Positions 32,176 through 43,075 of a stretch of DNA of 64,000 bases are shown here, one piece after another; positions within the stretch are counted from its first letter, which is position 1, and each line of letters opens with the position of its first letter. Below the pieces are notes generated by a model. That model was not told the origin of the DNA, made no database searches, and saw only the letters and a list, made by a program, of their open reading frames with translations. The stretch is from Marthasterias glacialis. Lineage: Eukaryota > Echinodermata > Asteroidea > Forcipulatida > Asteriidae. Location of the stretch: NCBI GenBank assembly GCA_911728455.2, contig OU452226.1, positions 22,647,938 through 22,711,937 on the forward strand, in the 5' to 3' direction. The translations under genes were made by a program, and so were the position numbers.

Positions 32176-33066
32176 AACCCGGGGGGGGGCACAATAAGCC
32201 CTTACCATATTTTTGCACGGAACGTTTTAACTCTACATCGGATCACATTTTTTCCTGACTTTACCAAGTAGTTTAATATCCAGGGTTTTACATTTAAAAA
32301 ATATGTTTGACAACCGTTTTTTTGACCTTCGGTTTCGGTTTTTTATTTTTAGTTCAGGGTTTTGTCTACAAAATGTAACCCCCCCTCCAAAAACAAAATA
32401 ATAAATTGATAGTGATGTGTCACTTGATAGTGGTAAATGCATTGTGAAATTTCAAAATGACCACCATATCCGGCGACCATCATGGATTTGTGTTTTCAGC
32501 TGGTACTAAAAGGAGTTTAAACTACATCTAGTTTTTTTATCAATGGATTTTTTTAACATGTTAATTTCTCAGGCCAAGAAATAATCTAGAATTGACGACG
32601 AAACCTCATTATTGCAACCTGGGCCCCAAAAGCTGGCGGTAATATCGTTTTTCAAAAGGAAAAACGAACAGTATTATCCCCCAAAATGGGACAAATCTAA
32701 GGTTATAGCGCCCCAACGGTGACCCCAGGTTATGAAATATAATGTTATGCTACTGATTATGTCAAAATAAACAAGTTTGCGAAGTTTTATAGCATTTGGA
32801 CCAAAAATACGGAAGCTATTAGAAAAATACCATTTGTAACCAAAAATTTGCAATTTAAATTACAAAAAGTGCCCTTTAATGGAAATTTGTTGATTTGTTA
32901 ACGTCATCATGTAGAACTTAGTTGAATGAACATTCGTGGCAAGTTTCGTAAAAATCGCTTGAGAACTTTGGGAAAATACGGAGGAGGGCAGGGGGGAGGG
33001 GGGAGGGGGGCAATTGTGTTCCCTGGTCCCTTGAAGTCCACAAAAAAGTCCGGTCGTGATAGGGTT
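32176..33066 (+). mobile_element. ~0.9-kb repeat family, copy 3 (diverged)
   Basis: Same order as copy 2 with much divergence: AACCC plus a G run at the left, GAGAACTTTGGGAAAATACG and GTCGTGATAGGGTT at the right. The left terminal repeat is shortened. Confidence 0.7.
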
Positions 33067-33730
33067 AACATTGCGACTTGGCCCACTGTCAAGAAGATGA
33101 TACTGTGGTCTAGTTCCAATGATTGGCTGTGTTAACACACTAGGGACACATAGTTGTCTATGATAATACAATGTTCTGCGGCTTCCCCCCCCCCCCTTGA
33201 AACCACGGCTTGGGCTTGGGCTCCGGCTTAGACTCGTCCGCCTGTTTGAAGCCCCCGTACCAAAAGCACATGCATTTTCAAAACAACTGATGGAGCCTGA
33301 GCGAGATTTCAAGTCACATTCACAGTTTCGAAAAAGGCCAAATGTGTGGGATACACTGTGGCAGTTTTCTGTGTGCTGAAAAACACTTAGCACGTTTACA
33401 TTGGTGATTATTTTTATTGCTGCAATCGAAGTATTATGCAGCGATGATATAGGGATCTTCCTATTCTAGTTTCTCGATGTTGACAGTATGTCAGAAGGAT
33501 ATATTGCTCTGGAGAACTGGGGCATTGAATATTCAAGTTGAATCGCCAATCCTAATAACTAAGACTGGTTTATAGTTGGTCATTCGATGATAATTAGCCT
33601 TTCCCATGAAATATTCTAATTACATTCACGTATGCATACGCCATAGAGTTGTGCACTAGGTACCATTAGCCCCACACAAAAAAGGCACAATGTTCCTTCA
33701 TTTTGCCCACTGGTAGTGCCAGTGCGCAAG
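33067..33730. other. Gene-free stretch upstream of TPR-TIR gene 3
   Basis: Contains a C run at 33186-33197 and a TTAA-family relic (CTCGATGTTGACAGTATGTC near 33472). No exon supported. Confidence 0.4.
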
Positions 33731-33892
33731 CTTGATGTGCAATTTACATATTTCATGGAACGCTGGCGACTATAAACTGCATCGCGCGTCATTTTACTGC
33801 CGTGCGACCATCGCGCGACCGGACTATAAACCAACACATTTAAAACTATCCTGAATAGCTTTTGAGCGTTTTTTATTTGTTTTCTTAGATTT
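33731..33892 (+). promoter_or_regulatory. Possible TATA-type promoter or leader of TPR-TIR gene 3
   Basis: Two ACTATAAAC words (near 33770 and 33822) lie 70-170 bp upstream of the start codon. A pyrimidine tract ending TTTTCTTAG at 33888 also fits a 3' splice site as in the two paralogues. The two readings conflict: either the TATA words drive a short unspliced leader, or the exon starts at 33889 after a leader intron. Shared gene structure favours the second. Confidence 0.35.
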
Positions 33893-33937
33893 ATGTTCCC
33901 GTTATTCCGTCTTGAATTATCGCTTCTCGACACCGTC

Positions 33938-36364
33938 ATGGATGTGGAGGTTTCTCCAGGACTTTTCAAGCTACCTCTTCCAATTAATGACAAGAACATC
34001 GATAAAGATGCTGTTAAGAGGAAACTTCTGGATGTCGAACACGACTTGAAATCACGGTTGGGTAGGCCGGAGGAGCTCGCCATACTGAACCTCCTTGGTC
34101 TTCTCAAGTTCAGTCTCAAACGTTACGACGATGCACTGGAAGACTTTCGCGCTGTTCTCACAAAGGACCCAGATAACCTGAACGCGATGGCCAATATGCA
34201 ACACGTTTTGAGTAAACTTCATAGAATGAAAGAGGCCAGCGACTTCGAATGCCAACTTGGAGATTGGAATAGTCACACTGCAAAGGGCGCCGCCAGTGCC
34301 CAGGTTTTAGATTCTGTGTATCAAACCGTTATTAAGGCAAGGTCGAGATGTCTAGCCGAGCAGGCATACGTGTTCGCTGCTGATATTCACACGGATGAAG
34401 CTAGTAACGAGAGATACCAACAGTCGAACCAGATCTTCAGCCAGGCGCTTAGGTCTGCAGGTCAAGTCATTGACACGCGAGAGCGGGTTTTCTGGGAGTT
34501 CATGACAGCTAAAAACTGTAACAAACTCTTTAATTCCTCCACATTTAGTGACGACCGGGAAAAGACTCAGGACTACTTGGAAGAATCAGTGGACCTTTTT
34601 TACGGAATAACCCAAAGGGTTCCTGGCGATCCCGAGTATCAGTGGGAGAGCTGGCGCAACATGGCCGACATTTTTCGTAGGATAAACCAAACAAAACATT
34701 TGAGCCACAGCTGTGTGAAGCTTAAAGAAGTGAGACATTACATTGAGTCGGATCCGGAGGAGTGTATGAAGAAAGCAATGGAGATAAGTCCTGGTAACCC
34801 AAGGCTTCTCGCTCGCTATGCGAACTTCGTGTATTCTTCCAAAAGAGACACGTGTACCAAGAGGGCGCTCGAATTGCTCGATAGATCGATCAGCCTGGAT
34901 GCCAGCGACTACAATTTTTACGCCTTCAGCACGAGAGGAACGATTCGTTTAAAAAGTTACCAGTGGAAACTGAGAAAGTCTAAGGAAGATAGTCGCCGAT
35001 ATGACCCGCCAAAACCAGAGCTTCTGGAATTGGCAAGTTCTGACTTGGAGAAAGCAATAGCATTTCGCAACACGTCGTGGAATCTGATGGCATTGGCCGA
35101 TGTCCAATGCCACAAAGCAAACGATTTCACAGCAGCTGCGGATTCTTCACGACGGAAGTATATCGAAAAGGCTTTAGATTTACTCATGCGAGCCGAGGAC
35201 AGTAACGATCAAGTTGCGGTCATCAAAGATGTCAGCCGGGCACGCGGTCGGATCTTCTTCGACTTGGGAGATTATCGGCAGTCAATAGTTTGCTTCAAGA
35301 AGGCAGTGGATTGTGAACCGGATACCACTGATTTCACGGGTTACTACCACGAGTTATTTCGTAGCTTCCTTTGCTTGTTGAAGAGCGACCGAGATGAATC
35401 TTTTCTACATGAAATGGCGACTTCTTTGAGGCTGGCAATAATCAAATACGGAGGTGGCAATCTAATAAAGTATTGTTTTGGTCGCTTGCGAAAGGTGTAC
35501 ACAAGTGAATTACAGTTGTTCACCGATTTTTGCGAGAAGATTCCCGACAATACGGGACTTTTGTTCGTACTGAAATCCACGAAGCCCTCGTCTCCTTTAA
35601 CACCACCGATTAGGCAAGGTGGAAACCTTGAGAAGATTTGGGCAAACCCAACCCAACCAAATCATCGGCCGAAAGCTTCCAGCAAAGTGAACCTCATGGA
35701 TCGGTTCGAGGCACTTTCAGAGACACCAGAGCGTCCTGGAAACAGAAGTGATGTGGCCTCGGCTGCTACATTGCTTGGCGGATCAGACACCCAGGAGGAG
35801 GACGGTATAGAGCCGCTGGTGAGTGGGTTCAGGGGCATGGAGGTCAGGGATCCATCCGGCAAGAATGTCCAAGTACAAGAAGGACAATCTCGGCCAGCTG
35901 TCGAGTCTCAATCAGGCGCAATGAGTCCCGACAGGGAACGGAAGTTCGTGTATGACTTTTATGTCGCGCATGGAGAGAGTGACGAAAAATGGGTAGAGGA
36001 CACACTTCTCCATGAGTTAACGACTGTGCGAGAGTTGAAAGGTTGCACATATACAAAAGATGCAGCCTTGGGGTCCTTTGTGTTTCAAGGTAAACTAGAT
36101 CTTATGAAGCAGTGTGCGTGTATTTTGTTCCTCCATGCGGAAGATTTCATACACGGAGATTACTTAGTGCAGCAAACGCTGAAAGTTGCAAAGGAATCCG
36201 GTTGTGTGGTTATTCCAATAGAAAGGGATGGATCGACGGTACCCGACGAACTGAGCGTTATGAAAAGTTTTGTTGCCAGTGCTGGGAGGGAAAATTGGGA
36301 TAGACTGGCGCAATCAATTAAAAACGCAAAGGGGGCCCCTAGCTATACAGGGATGAAGACTTAA
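33938..36364 (+). CDS. TPR-TIR protein, paralogue 3 (TTC22-like N-terminal part)
   Basis: Single coding exon of 808 codons from MDVEVSPGLFKLPLPI; an in-frame ATG at 33893 would add 15 unconserved residues. TPR-like repeats span about residues 45-470, with LNLLGLLKFSLKRYDDALED, LLARYANFVYSSKRDT and GRIFFDLGDYRQSIVCFKKA. The linker has a single copy of the VSGFRGMEVRD module. The TIR domain at about 669-795 starts FVYDFYVAHGESDEKW and has CILFLHAEDF and VVIPI; its BB loop (TYTKDAALGSF) lacks RDxxPG and the catalytic Glu position reads Q or T. Ends KGAPSYTGMKT, like paralogue 1. Closest relative in the window is paralogue 1, on the opposite strand. Likely immune adaptor by domain content; no enzyme function is claimed. 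Confidence 0.87.
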   Translation: MDVEVSPGLFKLPLPINDKNIDKDAVKRKLLDVEHDLKSRLGRPEELAILNLLGLLKFSLKRYDDALEDFRAVLTKDPDNLNAMANMQHVLSKLHRMKEASDFECQLGDWNSHTAKGAASAQVLDSVYQTVIKARSRCLAEQAYVFAADIHTDEASNERYQQSNQIFSQALRSAGQVIDTRERVFWEFMTAKNCNKLFNSSTFSDDREKTQDYLEESVDLFYGITQRVPGDPEYQWESWRNMADIFRRINQTKHLSHSCVKLKEVRHYIESDPEECMKKAMEISPGNPRLLARYANFVYSSKRDTCTKRALELLDRSISLDASDYNFYAFSTRGTIRLKSYQWKLRKSKEDSRRYDPPKPELLELASSDLEKAIAFRNTSWNLMALADVQCHKANDFTAAADSSRRKYIEKALDLLMRAEDSNDQVAVIKDVSRARGRIFFDLGDYRQSIVCFKKAVDCEPDTTDFTGYYHELFRSFLCLLKSDRDESFLHEMATSLRLAIIKYGGGNLIKYCFGRLRKVYTSELQLFTDFCEKIPDNTGLLFVLKSTKPSSPLTPPIRQGGNLEKIWANPTQPNHRPKASSKVNLMDRFEALSETPERPGNRSDVASAATLLGGSDTQEEDGIEPLVSGFRGMEVRDPSGKNVQVQEGQSRPAVESQSGAMSPDRERKFVYDFYVAHGESDEKWVEDTLLHELTTVRELKGCTYTKDAALGSFVFQGKLDLMKQCACILFLHAEDFIHGDYLVQQTLKVAKESGCVVIPIERDGSTVPDELSVMKSFVASAGRENWDRLAQSIKNAKGAPSYTGMKT
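35942..36325 (+). other. TIR domain coding segment of paralogue 3
   Basis: Aligns closely with 1933-2313 (minus), sharing YDFYVA.GESDEKWVE, LLHEL, LMKQCACILFL, QQTLK and GCVVIPI. Confidence 0.72.
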
Positions 36365-37514
36365 CCAATATACTGAAAAAGAGGATATCGGTTCGGTCGC
36401 ACGGAGTGTGGGTTGGAATCCCGGTTGTGAATTTTAACTTTTGGCTTTGAGCAAAAAACGTTTGAAACGTTAGCGGGCGCCCCTTTCTGTTGGTCTCATG
36501 ATAGAAAAGGACCGCTTTACCGGGGTGCCCGCTACCGTCTCAAAAGTCTCCCATTGCTTGCCAAAACTTATTGCTTCTCATCACCCAGGAGTAAATGGGT
36601 ACCTACTGCGAGGGTAGATAGAGATTGTTGATGTTAATGATTACAAACCTGTGCGCCAATTTAGCTGCCAGTGCTTCAAGGAAGTGAGACGGTTTCAGGG
36701 AGGCGCATCAACTGTTCATAGAGCCTTCCTGAAACGGTCCCAACTCCTAAGGAAAAAAAACCCGCATAGTAAATACACGTTTTTTATACCATATATTTTT
36801 TTATTTTCGAACTACTTGTCATGAAATAGTTTGATACGAGTAACATATTTTTTTTTTTAAATGTAGCAGCCTTAAATCACCCATGGTTTAAAAACCCTTA
36901 TATGAGCGACGCCGTCAACATTTGCTTCCAAGTTCTATTGTTTTCATTGTCCTAATGTCCTAAACACAGTGAACCGTCCAGCCAGCTCATATTCCATAAT
37001 ATCCTAAGCTGGACCATACCACATATCCCAGAGGGGACTTAAATCAACTGGGGTCAGTGACTTGGTCAGGAGGGGTAATTAAAACATCTACCCCCGGCAT
37101 TTGTATACAAATCTGTTTGTTCATATACACACTGCATTGTCAAAGGTAGACTTCTAAAGTGTCCCCCGAAGAAATTTAAAACATCTGTTGGTTTCAAAGG
37201 GCAGTAGATGCTTCTGTATTGACCTCTTGCCAACAAGTCCCACCCACCCCTTCCAGACATTGTCTCCAGTAACCTTGCGTTTGTGCTGGCTTATGAGGTG
37301 TATGTTGGTGTATATAATGTATTTAGTGCATCATTGGTAATGGTACAAAACTATGAATGCATCCTCATCCTCGAGTCCAATTCTTTAAAATTGAACTCAG
37401 AAATATATTGAAGCCTTAATATTGTGGAACACACTGATTAAATTGTAAAACTGTCAATAAAAAACCCCTCAAAAGCTGTATATTAAATGCTTTATTAAAG
37501 TCTATTGACATGTG
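36365..37514. other. Gene-free stretch downstream of TPR-TIR gene 3
   Basis: Likely includes the 3' UTR; the first AATAAA in the sense direction that I noted is near 37456. Some GGCGCCCC/GGGTGCCC inverted words lie at 36476-36532. No exon. Confidence 0.4.
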
Positions 37515-37664
37515 TCAATGGGAAACTTTTAAGGACGCTAGGTGGCAGCAGACTTACCTTGTAAATCCACCGTTCTCAGAAATGTGCGCATGCTCACAAC
37601 TACATAAACAATGACAACTTACCTGGTATGTCTGCTGGCACCTAGTGTCGTCTCCCATTGGGGT
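37515..37664. mobile_element. Small inverted-repeat element (MITE)
   Basis: CAATGGGA...CGCTAGGTGGCAGCAGACTTACC at the left pairs imperfectly with the right side (TGTCTGCTGGCACCTAGTG then TCTCCCATTGG). About 150 bp. A related CTGCTGCCACC piece lies near 45817. Confidence 0.6.
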
Positions 37665-37716
37665 TGTGTAGCTTGGCTTTCACCCAGGCAAGACCAGTCA
37701 TTTGAAAAATTGCAAT

Positions 37717-37812
37717 AAAAAAAAAAAATAATTATAATAATAATAAATAAGTAAATAAATAAATTAAGCAAATAAATAGAATAAATAAATAAATAAATAG
37801 ATAGATAAAGTA
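37717..37812. repeat. AT-rich simple repeat (AATA/AAAT/GATA)
   Basis: A run, then ATAA, AAAT and AGATAGATA units. Confidence 0.85.
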
Positions 37813-38029
37813 TAAAATACGTATATAAAGCAATTGGGTGCATATGCTAAACAACCTTCTACATCTGCGTTTTTAGGATACAATGGTGAAAGGCATTTGG
37901 CAGAATGTTCCAGGTGATGTGGACATACAGGGATGTCAATGTCGATTATGTTTAATTGGCCTCCAGAATGTGAACGTTCAGTTCTTATGACGTAACACTA
38001 TCGAGAAAGGAAGGTTGCACTAATCAAAA

Positions 38030-38265
38030 CAAAGAGCGTATAGCGCCGAAGGCGCAAGATGGGTTACTGGAACTCTTTCTATTGTTGGAACGTGAAGTAC
38101 GGCATGGACACCATTTTAGTAAACAAATGTTTTGTTATATCACTGATAGCAATGGTCATTGTCTGCACTGATCAATTGTTTGCTTACTGAAATGGCGTCC
38201 AGTGCATAATACACTTTTCAGCCTGAGTAACCCATCTTGATACCTTCGGCGCTATACGATCTTTG
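38030..38265. mobile_element. MITE with CAAAGA-CGTATAGCGCCGAAGG ends
   Basis: Left CAAAGAGCGTATAGCGCCGA and right complement ending at 38265, both continuing to AAGATGGGTTAC; a second inverted pair follows (AAACAAATGT / AATTGTTTGC). About 236 bp, non-coding. Confidence 0.75.
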
Positions 38266-38420
38266 ACTCAAACGGTGTGTATATGTAACTCTATCTTATA
38301 GGGTTAACCCTTTGCGTTTCTAGCACTGACTTGTAGATTTTTGTCCAAAAGACGATGGTTTTAAAGGAAGTGGAATATTACGCAATCAGTTAATTTAAAT
38401 AACAAAATGATCACAGGGTA

Positions 38421-38677
38421 ATAGACCGATCCATTAAGCCCCGCTCCCATACGTGTTGACCAATCACAGCCTTGGGTACGCCACCGAAAGTCCGACACGA
38501 TAAAAATCCTATTGGAAAATGTAAACATGCGTGCGTGTACTTATAGCGCGCGCGTTCATTTCGTGCAGTGTGGCATTGAAGAGACGCACATTGTGTTACC
38601 CACGTGTACAGTGGTGATTTAGCCAATGCTGTGACTAGTCAATATGTTTAGGGGCGGGGCTAAATGGATCGGTCTAT
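38421..38677. mobile_element. MITE with ATAGACCGATCCATT ends
   Basis: ATAGACCGATCCATTAAGCC at the left and GGCTAAATGGATCGGTCTAT at the right. Flanks AGGGTA and AGGGTT may be a target duplication with one change. Shares the ATAGACCGAT start with 28538-29335. Confidence 0.75.
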
Positions 38678-39274
38678 AGGGTTGCTCGCGAACGTAACAA
38701 AACAATTATAGTGAGATATTGAATAAACCTGACTCTTCTGTTTAACCATTTTGCATTAACTTTATGAGGAAAAAACCCGCCAACACGGAGCGTTTTAATT
38801 GAACAAACACATACTATTCTGGCACGTCTCGCCTGGCTGTGTATTGTTCGGTTCAAATGACTAGACCTTTGGTCAATATATTTCAATAATAATAATTTAT
38901 TGATTTATATTACGCAAATTCCATATCAATGTGCTCAAATGTGCATTACACAAACTACACTTCAAACACTATCGAAGAGGGCGCACTGTGCTGCCGATCC
39001 AGGATAATTGTGGGCAAAACCCTTCACTTTCAAACAGTTCAACGATGAGAAAAATAATCCCAAATGTACATGGAAGCTTTCAACATGTGCAGATCGAAAA
39101 CAAAATCTAATCCATCGTATTTTGACCTGAATGGTCTGCATATTGAAAATGAAAGCGACATTGTTGATGTTTAATGAATACTTAATCAACATTGGTAATA
39201 CAACAGCAAGAGAACTCCCATCATGTGATTTGGGCCCGATTTCATAGAGCTGCTATAAGCAGAAAAAAAAATCC
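38678..39274. other. Gene-free stretch
   Basis: A TAATAATAATTTATTGATTT segment near 38886 resembles a common dispersed-repeat tail; otherwise nothing is recognised. Confidence 0.4.
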
Positions 39275-39671
39275 TTAAAGGCAAAGTATACCTTTGGTTT
39301 TTGGAACTGTACGTTTGCCTTAATGCTATTATAGTTGTAGATATATACCATAAAACTAACCTGTGTAAATTTCATTTCAAAAGGTGGCAGCGTTTTTGAG
39401 ATATCGCCAAAAATCTGGAGCGGCTGTGTTCACGCAGAAGAAGTATCCGTCATTGAAATACACATTCTGAGAAGCGTTACGGCCATAACGCTTCTCAGAT
39501 TCAAATTTTTGGGGGATAAAAAGTGATATATTTTTCCATAACTGCAGTACTTCGAAGTGAAACGTTTTTCAAAATGCATTATACTATCCAAAGCTGCTGT
39601 ACTTCTTACCAAGTAAGTTTTTATTGCCAAAAATTTTCAGAGTCAGTACCAAACGTATGCAATGTCTTTAA
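39275..39671. mobile_element. TTAA-flanked MITE, family B
   Basis: TTAAAGGCAAAGTATACCTT at the left and the diverged inverse GCATACG...TTTAA reading TTAAAGACATTGCATACGTT from the right. Interior has GATATCGCCAAAAATCTGGA and a CTTCTCAGA hairpin around 39465-39500. A second copy in opposite orientation lies at 51041-51365. Confidence 0.7.
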
Positions 39672-40299
39672 AAAAATTGCTCAGCAAAAATGAACAGAAT
39701 ACCAGTCACAGATGTTACATGAGAAATTGTATTTTGGCCTTTAACCTTATTTTGGTAAGCATAATTTAGTTACGCTTAGCTACTTTTTGTGCTTAAGCAG
39801 ATCTGTGAAATTGGCCCCAGTCTTTTGAGCCTTTTCTTGGTAACTTTTGTCAAGATTCTTCAATTCTTGACCCAATAGCTGAAGCAGAAATTTTCATTGT
39901 TATTTTAATCTGCCACCTTGAAAAGCTCCAAGGTTGCAACAATTTAAGCTCGTTTTTTTTTTACAAAAGAATCTAAGAATGTAACAGCAAAGCCACTGGC
40001 ACTTCTGTTCAATAAATCATTTACTTGCTTCCGCCTACTATGCAATGCATGTTTATACTTGGTTGTAACTTACATACCAATAGACCTTATGCGTTGACGT
40101 CATCACGCCGCCATCTTAGAGGTAAAACGATGACACAAATGGGTCAATGAGCAACCTTCTTGTGACCTCTAGCTGAGGGCGCCCTACTCAAATGACGTCA
40201 TATGTATAGGGTTTATACACGTGTGTCTGCTAATTTACATGTTAATCTACCTCACCATAGAACTGCTGCATTCCAGCATAGCATTAAATTATCTGGAAT
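39672..40299. other. Gene-free stretch
   Basis: An ATAGACCTTATGCGTTGACG block at 40081 looks like the end of a further ATAGACC-class element, with no matching right end found. Confidence 0.4.
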
Positions 40300-40655
40300 A
40301 CTTTACCACTGTCAATTAGAAGCTCCGCTTCTCGAAACATATTCAAACGTAAACTGAAAACTTACTTAATCTAGATTATTTTACGTTTTTCTCTGCTTAA
40401 ATTATTTTAATTGTAACCTTTGATTTGTCTTTGTTACCTTTATTGTTGTCCTGTCCTTCTTGTAAAGTCATACTTCACTCAAATTTTTGCTTTTTAGGTC
40501 TCGCCTCTCGTCTGTGGCCTCTACTTATCTATATTTAATACAAGTGCATGTACATGTATAGCTCCGTTTATATTGAACCATTTTTTATGTAGGGGGGCCT
40601 AATGCCATGATGAGAAATCAATGTTATACTGAATGAAATAAATGAATAAATACTT
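40300..40655 (+). mobile_element. LINE 3' end relic (C-terminal coding tip and 3' UTR)
   Basis: Around 40312-40390 the sense translation gives remnants of the usual LINE C-terminal tip, EAPLLET then a KLKTYL-like stretch, with several breaks. It ends in AATGAAATAAATGAATAAATA, a common LINE tail. Confidence 0.5.
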
Positions 40656-40659
40656 CAGG

Positions 40660-42200
40660 AGTTTTCACCGGAAGAATTAAAGTATAGGAAAGTTTTACCC
40701 TTCTAAAAAAAATGGGAAATTACATGAATTTTGTAACCATAGACCCATTTCAATATTACCTTTTATATCTCAAGTGTGTGAGAGAGCTGTGTATAATCGC
40801 TTCATTTTTTTTTTATTAACAAATTGTAGGATTTGTTGTCAGATTTGCAATATGGATTCAGACCACATTGCTTAACTGAATCAGCAATTACGAGTATAAT
40901 TAACAAAATTATTAATGCTGTTGGAAACAAGCAAATCTCAATTGGCGTATTCATAAGCCTGTTCGAGGCTTTTGACACTGTAACCATGATATACTCATTC
41001 GAATCTTGCAAAATAATGGAGTTTATGAGCTTGTCTTGTAAGCTGGTACAGGAGTTATTTTGTCGTATAGGAAACAATTTGTTTTGTTATAATTTGTTAA
41101 ATTAATCACATAAACCAATCCTGTTCGTAAGTGTTGACGTTTTGGAGCCGGAAGTGCAGTGTAACGAATGTTCATGTACGTATATCCATTCGTTTACATT
41201 GCACTTCCGGCTCAATAACGTGATCACTTACCAACAAAATTTCTTGTGGTGTTCCCAAAGGGTCTGTACTTGGTCCTCAGTTACGTTAATGACATATATG
41301 TCATTTATCTGACATGCTTTCCTTCTGTCTCGTTGCCGACGATACAAACATAATATTATATAATCATCACGGTGTGAACACTGCTGTAAATAATATGAAT
41401 ATTGAACTTTTTAAAAGAAGTAATTGGCTCTTATCCAATATATTATTAGTTAATCTGCTTAAAACATTTTTAGTTCCTGACAACACAAATACATGCAGCA
41501 CACTGATGTTCTTGTGAATGGCACAATTCTTAACCATGTAAAGAACACAAAAATCATTTAGGAATATCTGATGAAAATTTTTCTTTGAACAAGCATATAA
41601 ATGTCTTGGCAGGTAAAGTTTCGAAAATAATTGTCTTTTGAAAAGATTGAAGTTTGTCCTACTTACATCTATCCTTTTAACAATGTATAATTCTCTCATG
41701 TATTATTTTAACTATGCTACTTATTTGGGGGTAACTCAACAATTACATTTAACAAACTTATTCTTTTACAAAAGAAAGCAATCGTATCGTAAGTAAATCT
41801 GGGTATCTGGATCACTCAGCGCCATTGTGTCTAGTTCTAAGGGTCCTTAAATTCGATGATTTTTGCAATCTTAATCGCAGTAAATTTATATAAAAGTATA
41901 AACTTGGCCAACTGCCCAATAATTTTTTTCCTCTTCTTTTTTTTTGTTTTTACTTTGTGCTCATCAGTTCTTACATATGGTCGTGCTGCATCGAAAGGAA
42001 ATTTTTACAATATTTTCAATCGAAAAACATTTTCAAAAAACAAACAAAAAAAACGTCATTGTGTCTCGGGTATCCCATTGTGGATTAATGTTAAACCGGA
42101 TCTCAAGAAGTCTCTTACACTTAAGTCCTTTACCAACAAACTTAAACATTACCTATTTAAAGCATACTTAAAGATTAGTGTATTTGCATACCTGCATATT
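40660..42200 (+). mobile_element. Degenerate LINE, reverse transcriptase region
   Basis: Pieces of a non-LTR reverse transcriptase occur in order on the plus strand: LQYGFRP with ...ISIGVFISLFEAFDTV (40833-41000), a GVPKGSVLGP-like stretch near 41248, VADDTNIILY at about 41332 (the YADD catalytic motif with Y changed to V) and the C-terminal FTNKLKHYLFKAY near 42130. Frames shift several times, and a MITE interrupts it at 41131-41227. Long dead; clade uncertain. Confidence 0.75.
41131..41227. mobile_element. 97-bp MITE with ~40-bp arms inside the LINE
   Basis: Left arm GTGTTGACGTTTTGGAGCCG, right arm complement CGGCTCAATAACGTGATCAC; the arms also share GGAAGTGCA and CGAATG. It lies between two conserved RT blocks, so it inserted after the LINE. 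Confidence 0.8.
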
Positions 42201-42820
42201 TAGGATATTTGGTTCTAACAACTGTTGTTTAGCCATGATCTAACATGAATTTATTTGGGTTTCCATCCTTGCTTTTTAGTCCTTGCCTTGTCCTAGTTTT
42301 TAATTGTCTGTCTAAAAGGGAAAAGCATAAAAGAACTTTGCTCCACTGTTTTTCCTATGGTAGTTTTTTCCTATGGTAGCCTCTTTCTGGTTCTGTAGTC
42401 TGGTTGGCTGGAACACGGTCACGTGGGGTTAACAATTAATACAGGATGGTGCATGAGATTTGCACCACCGTGAACTAGAATTGCGTCAAGACATCGGTCG
42501 CGAAGTAATTTTCTGGAAATAGTTCCGGATCCAGGCGCTATACTACAATAATTTTGACTGGTTATAGCGCCCTCTCATGACGTGAAGAGTGAACATCAAC
42601 TAAAAAGGGAAACGAGGGAAATTGGAAGCGTTCCTTCAGTTGTCGAATTGCTTACTGTTGAGTTGCTTTTAATTGTTGGATTAAAACAGTTCAGTTATAA
42701 AAAAAAACACCTGAAAATGTTCTTTTTGTATTTTTGGAAGAGGTGAGATATAAGACATTGACATTTCTTAAATCTGTCACTAGTAAGTGCACTTCCATCT
42801 CCCCTCGGGTTAATATAAGT
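42201..42820. other. Gene-free stretch
   Basis: No exon or clear repeat recognised; TTTTTCCTATGGTAG is duplicated near 42350-42378. Confidence 0.4.
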
Positions 42821-42898
42821 CTGAGAGTGACCAGAAGAGGGTCCTATTTCATTCGGCCTTCTGCCTTATACACGACCCTCTCCACTGGTCACTCACAG
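42821..42898. repeat. Short foldback (CTGAGAGTGACCAG palindrome)
   Basis: CTGAGAGTGACCAG..AGAGGGTC pairs with GACCCTCT..CTGGTCACTCACAG, spacer about 32 nt containing further partial pairing (AAGGC). Possibly a small MITE. Confidence 0.65.
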
Positions 42899-43075
42899 TC
42901 CCTCGGAATGCAAAGAAGTGAACTATAGTGACCTCATTGACCGATTATTTATTTTTTTAGATGCACATCAGAACCATATTCCCGGTTGTGACAAGATTCG
43001 AGGCACAGATAGATAGAGGGAGAGAGAGAAAAAATTATCGTGAGCCCAATCACCTTTGATAAACTATAATTCCAA

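Noticed and set aside
32860-33393. 177-residue minus-strand frame
   Set aside because: Crosses the G-rich end of the ~0.9-kb repeat; no domain and frame shared with repeat copies that are not open.
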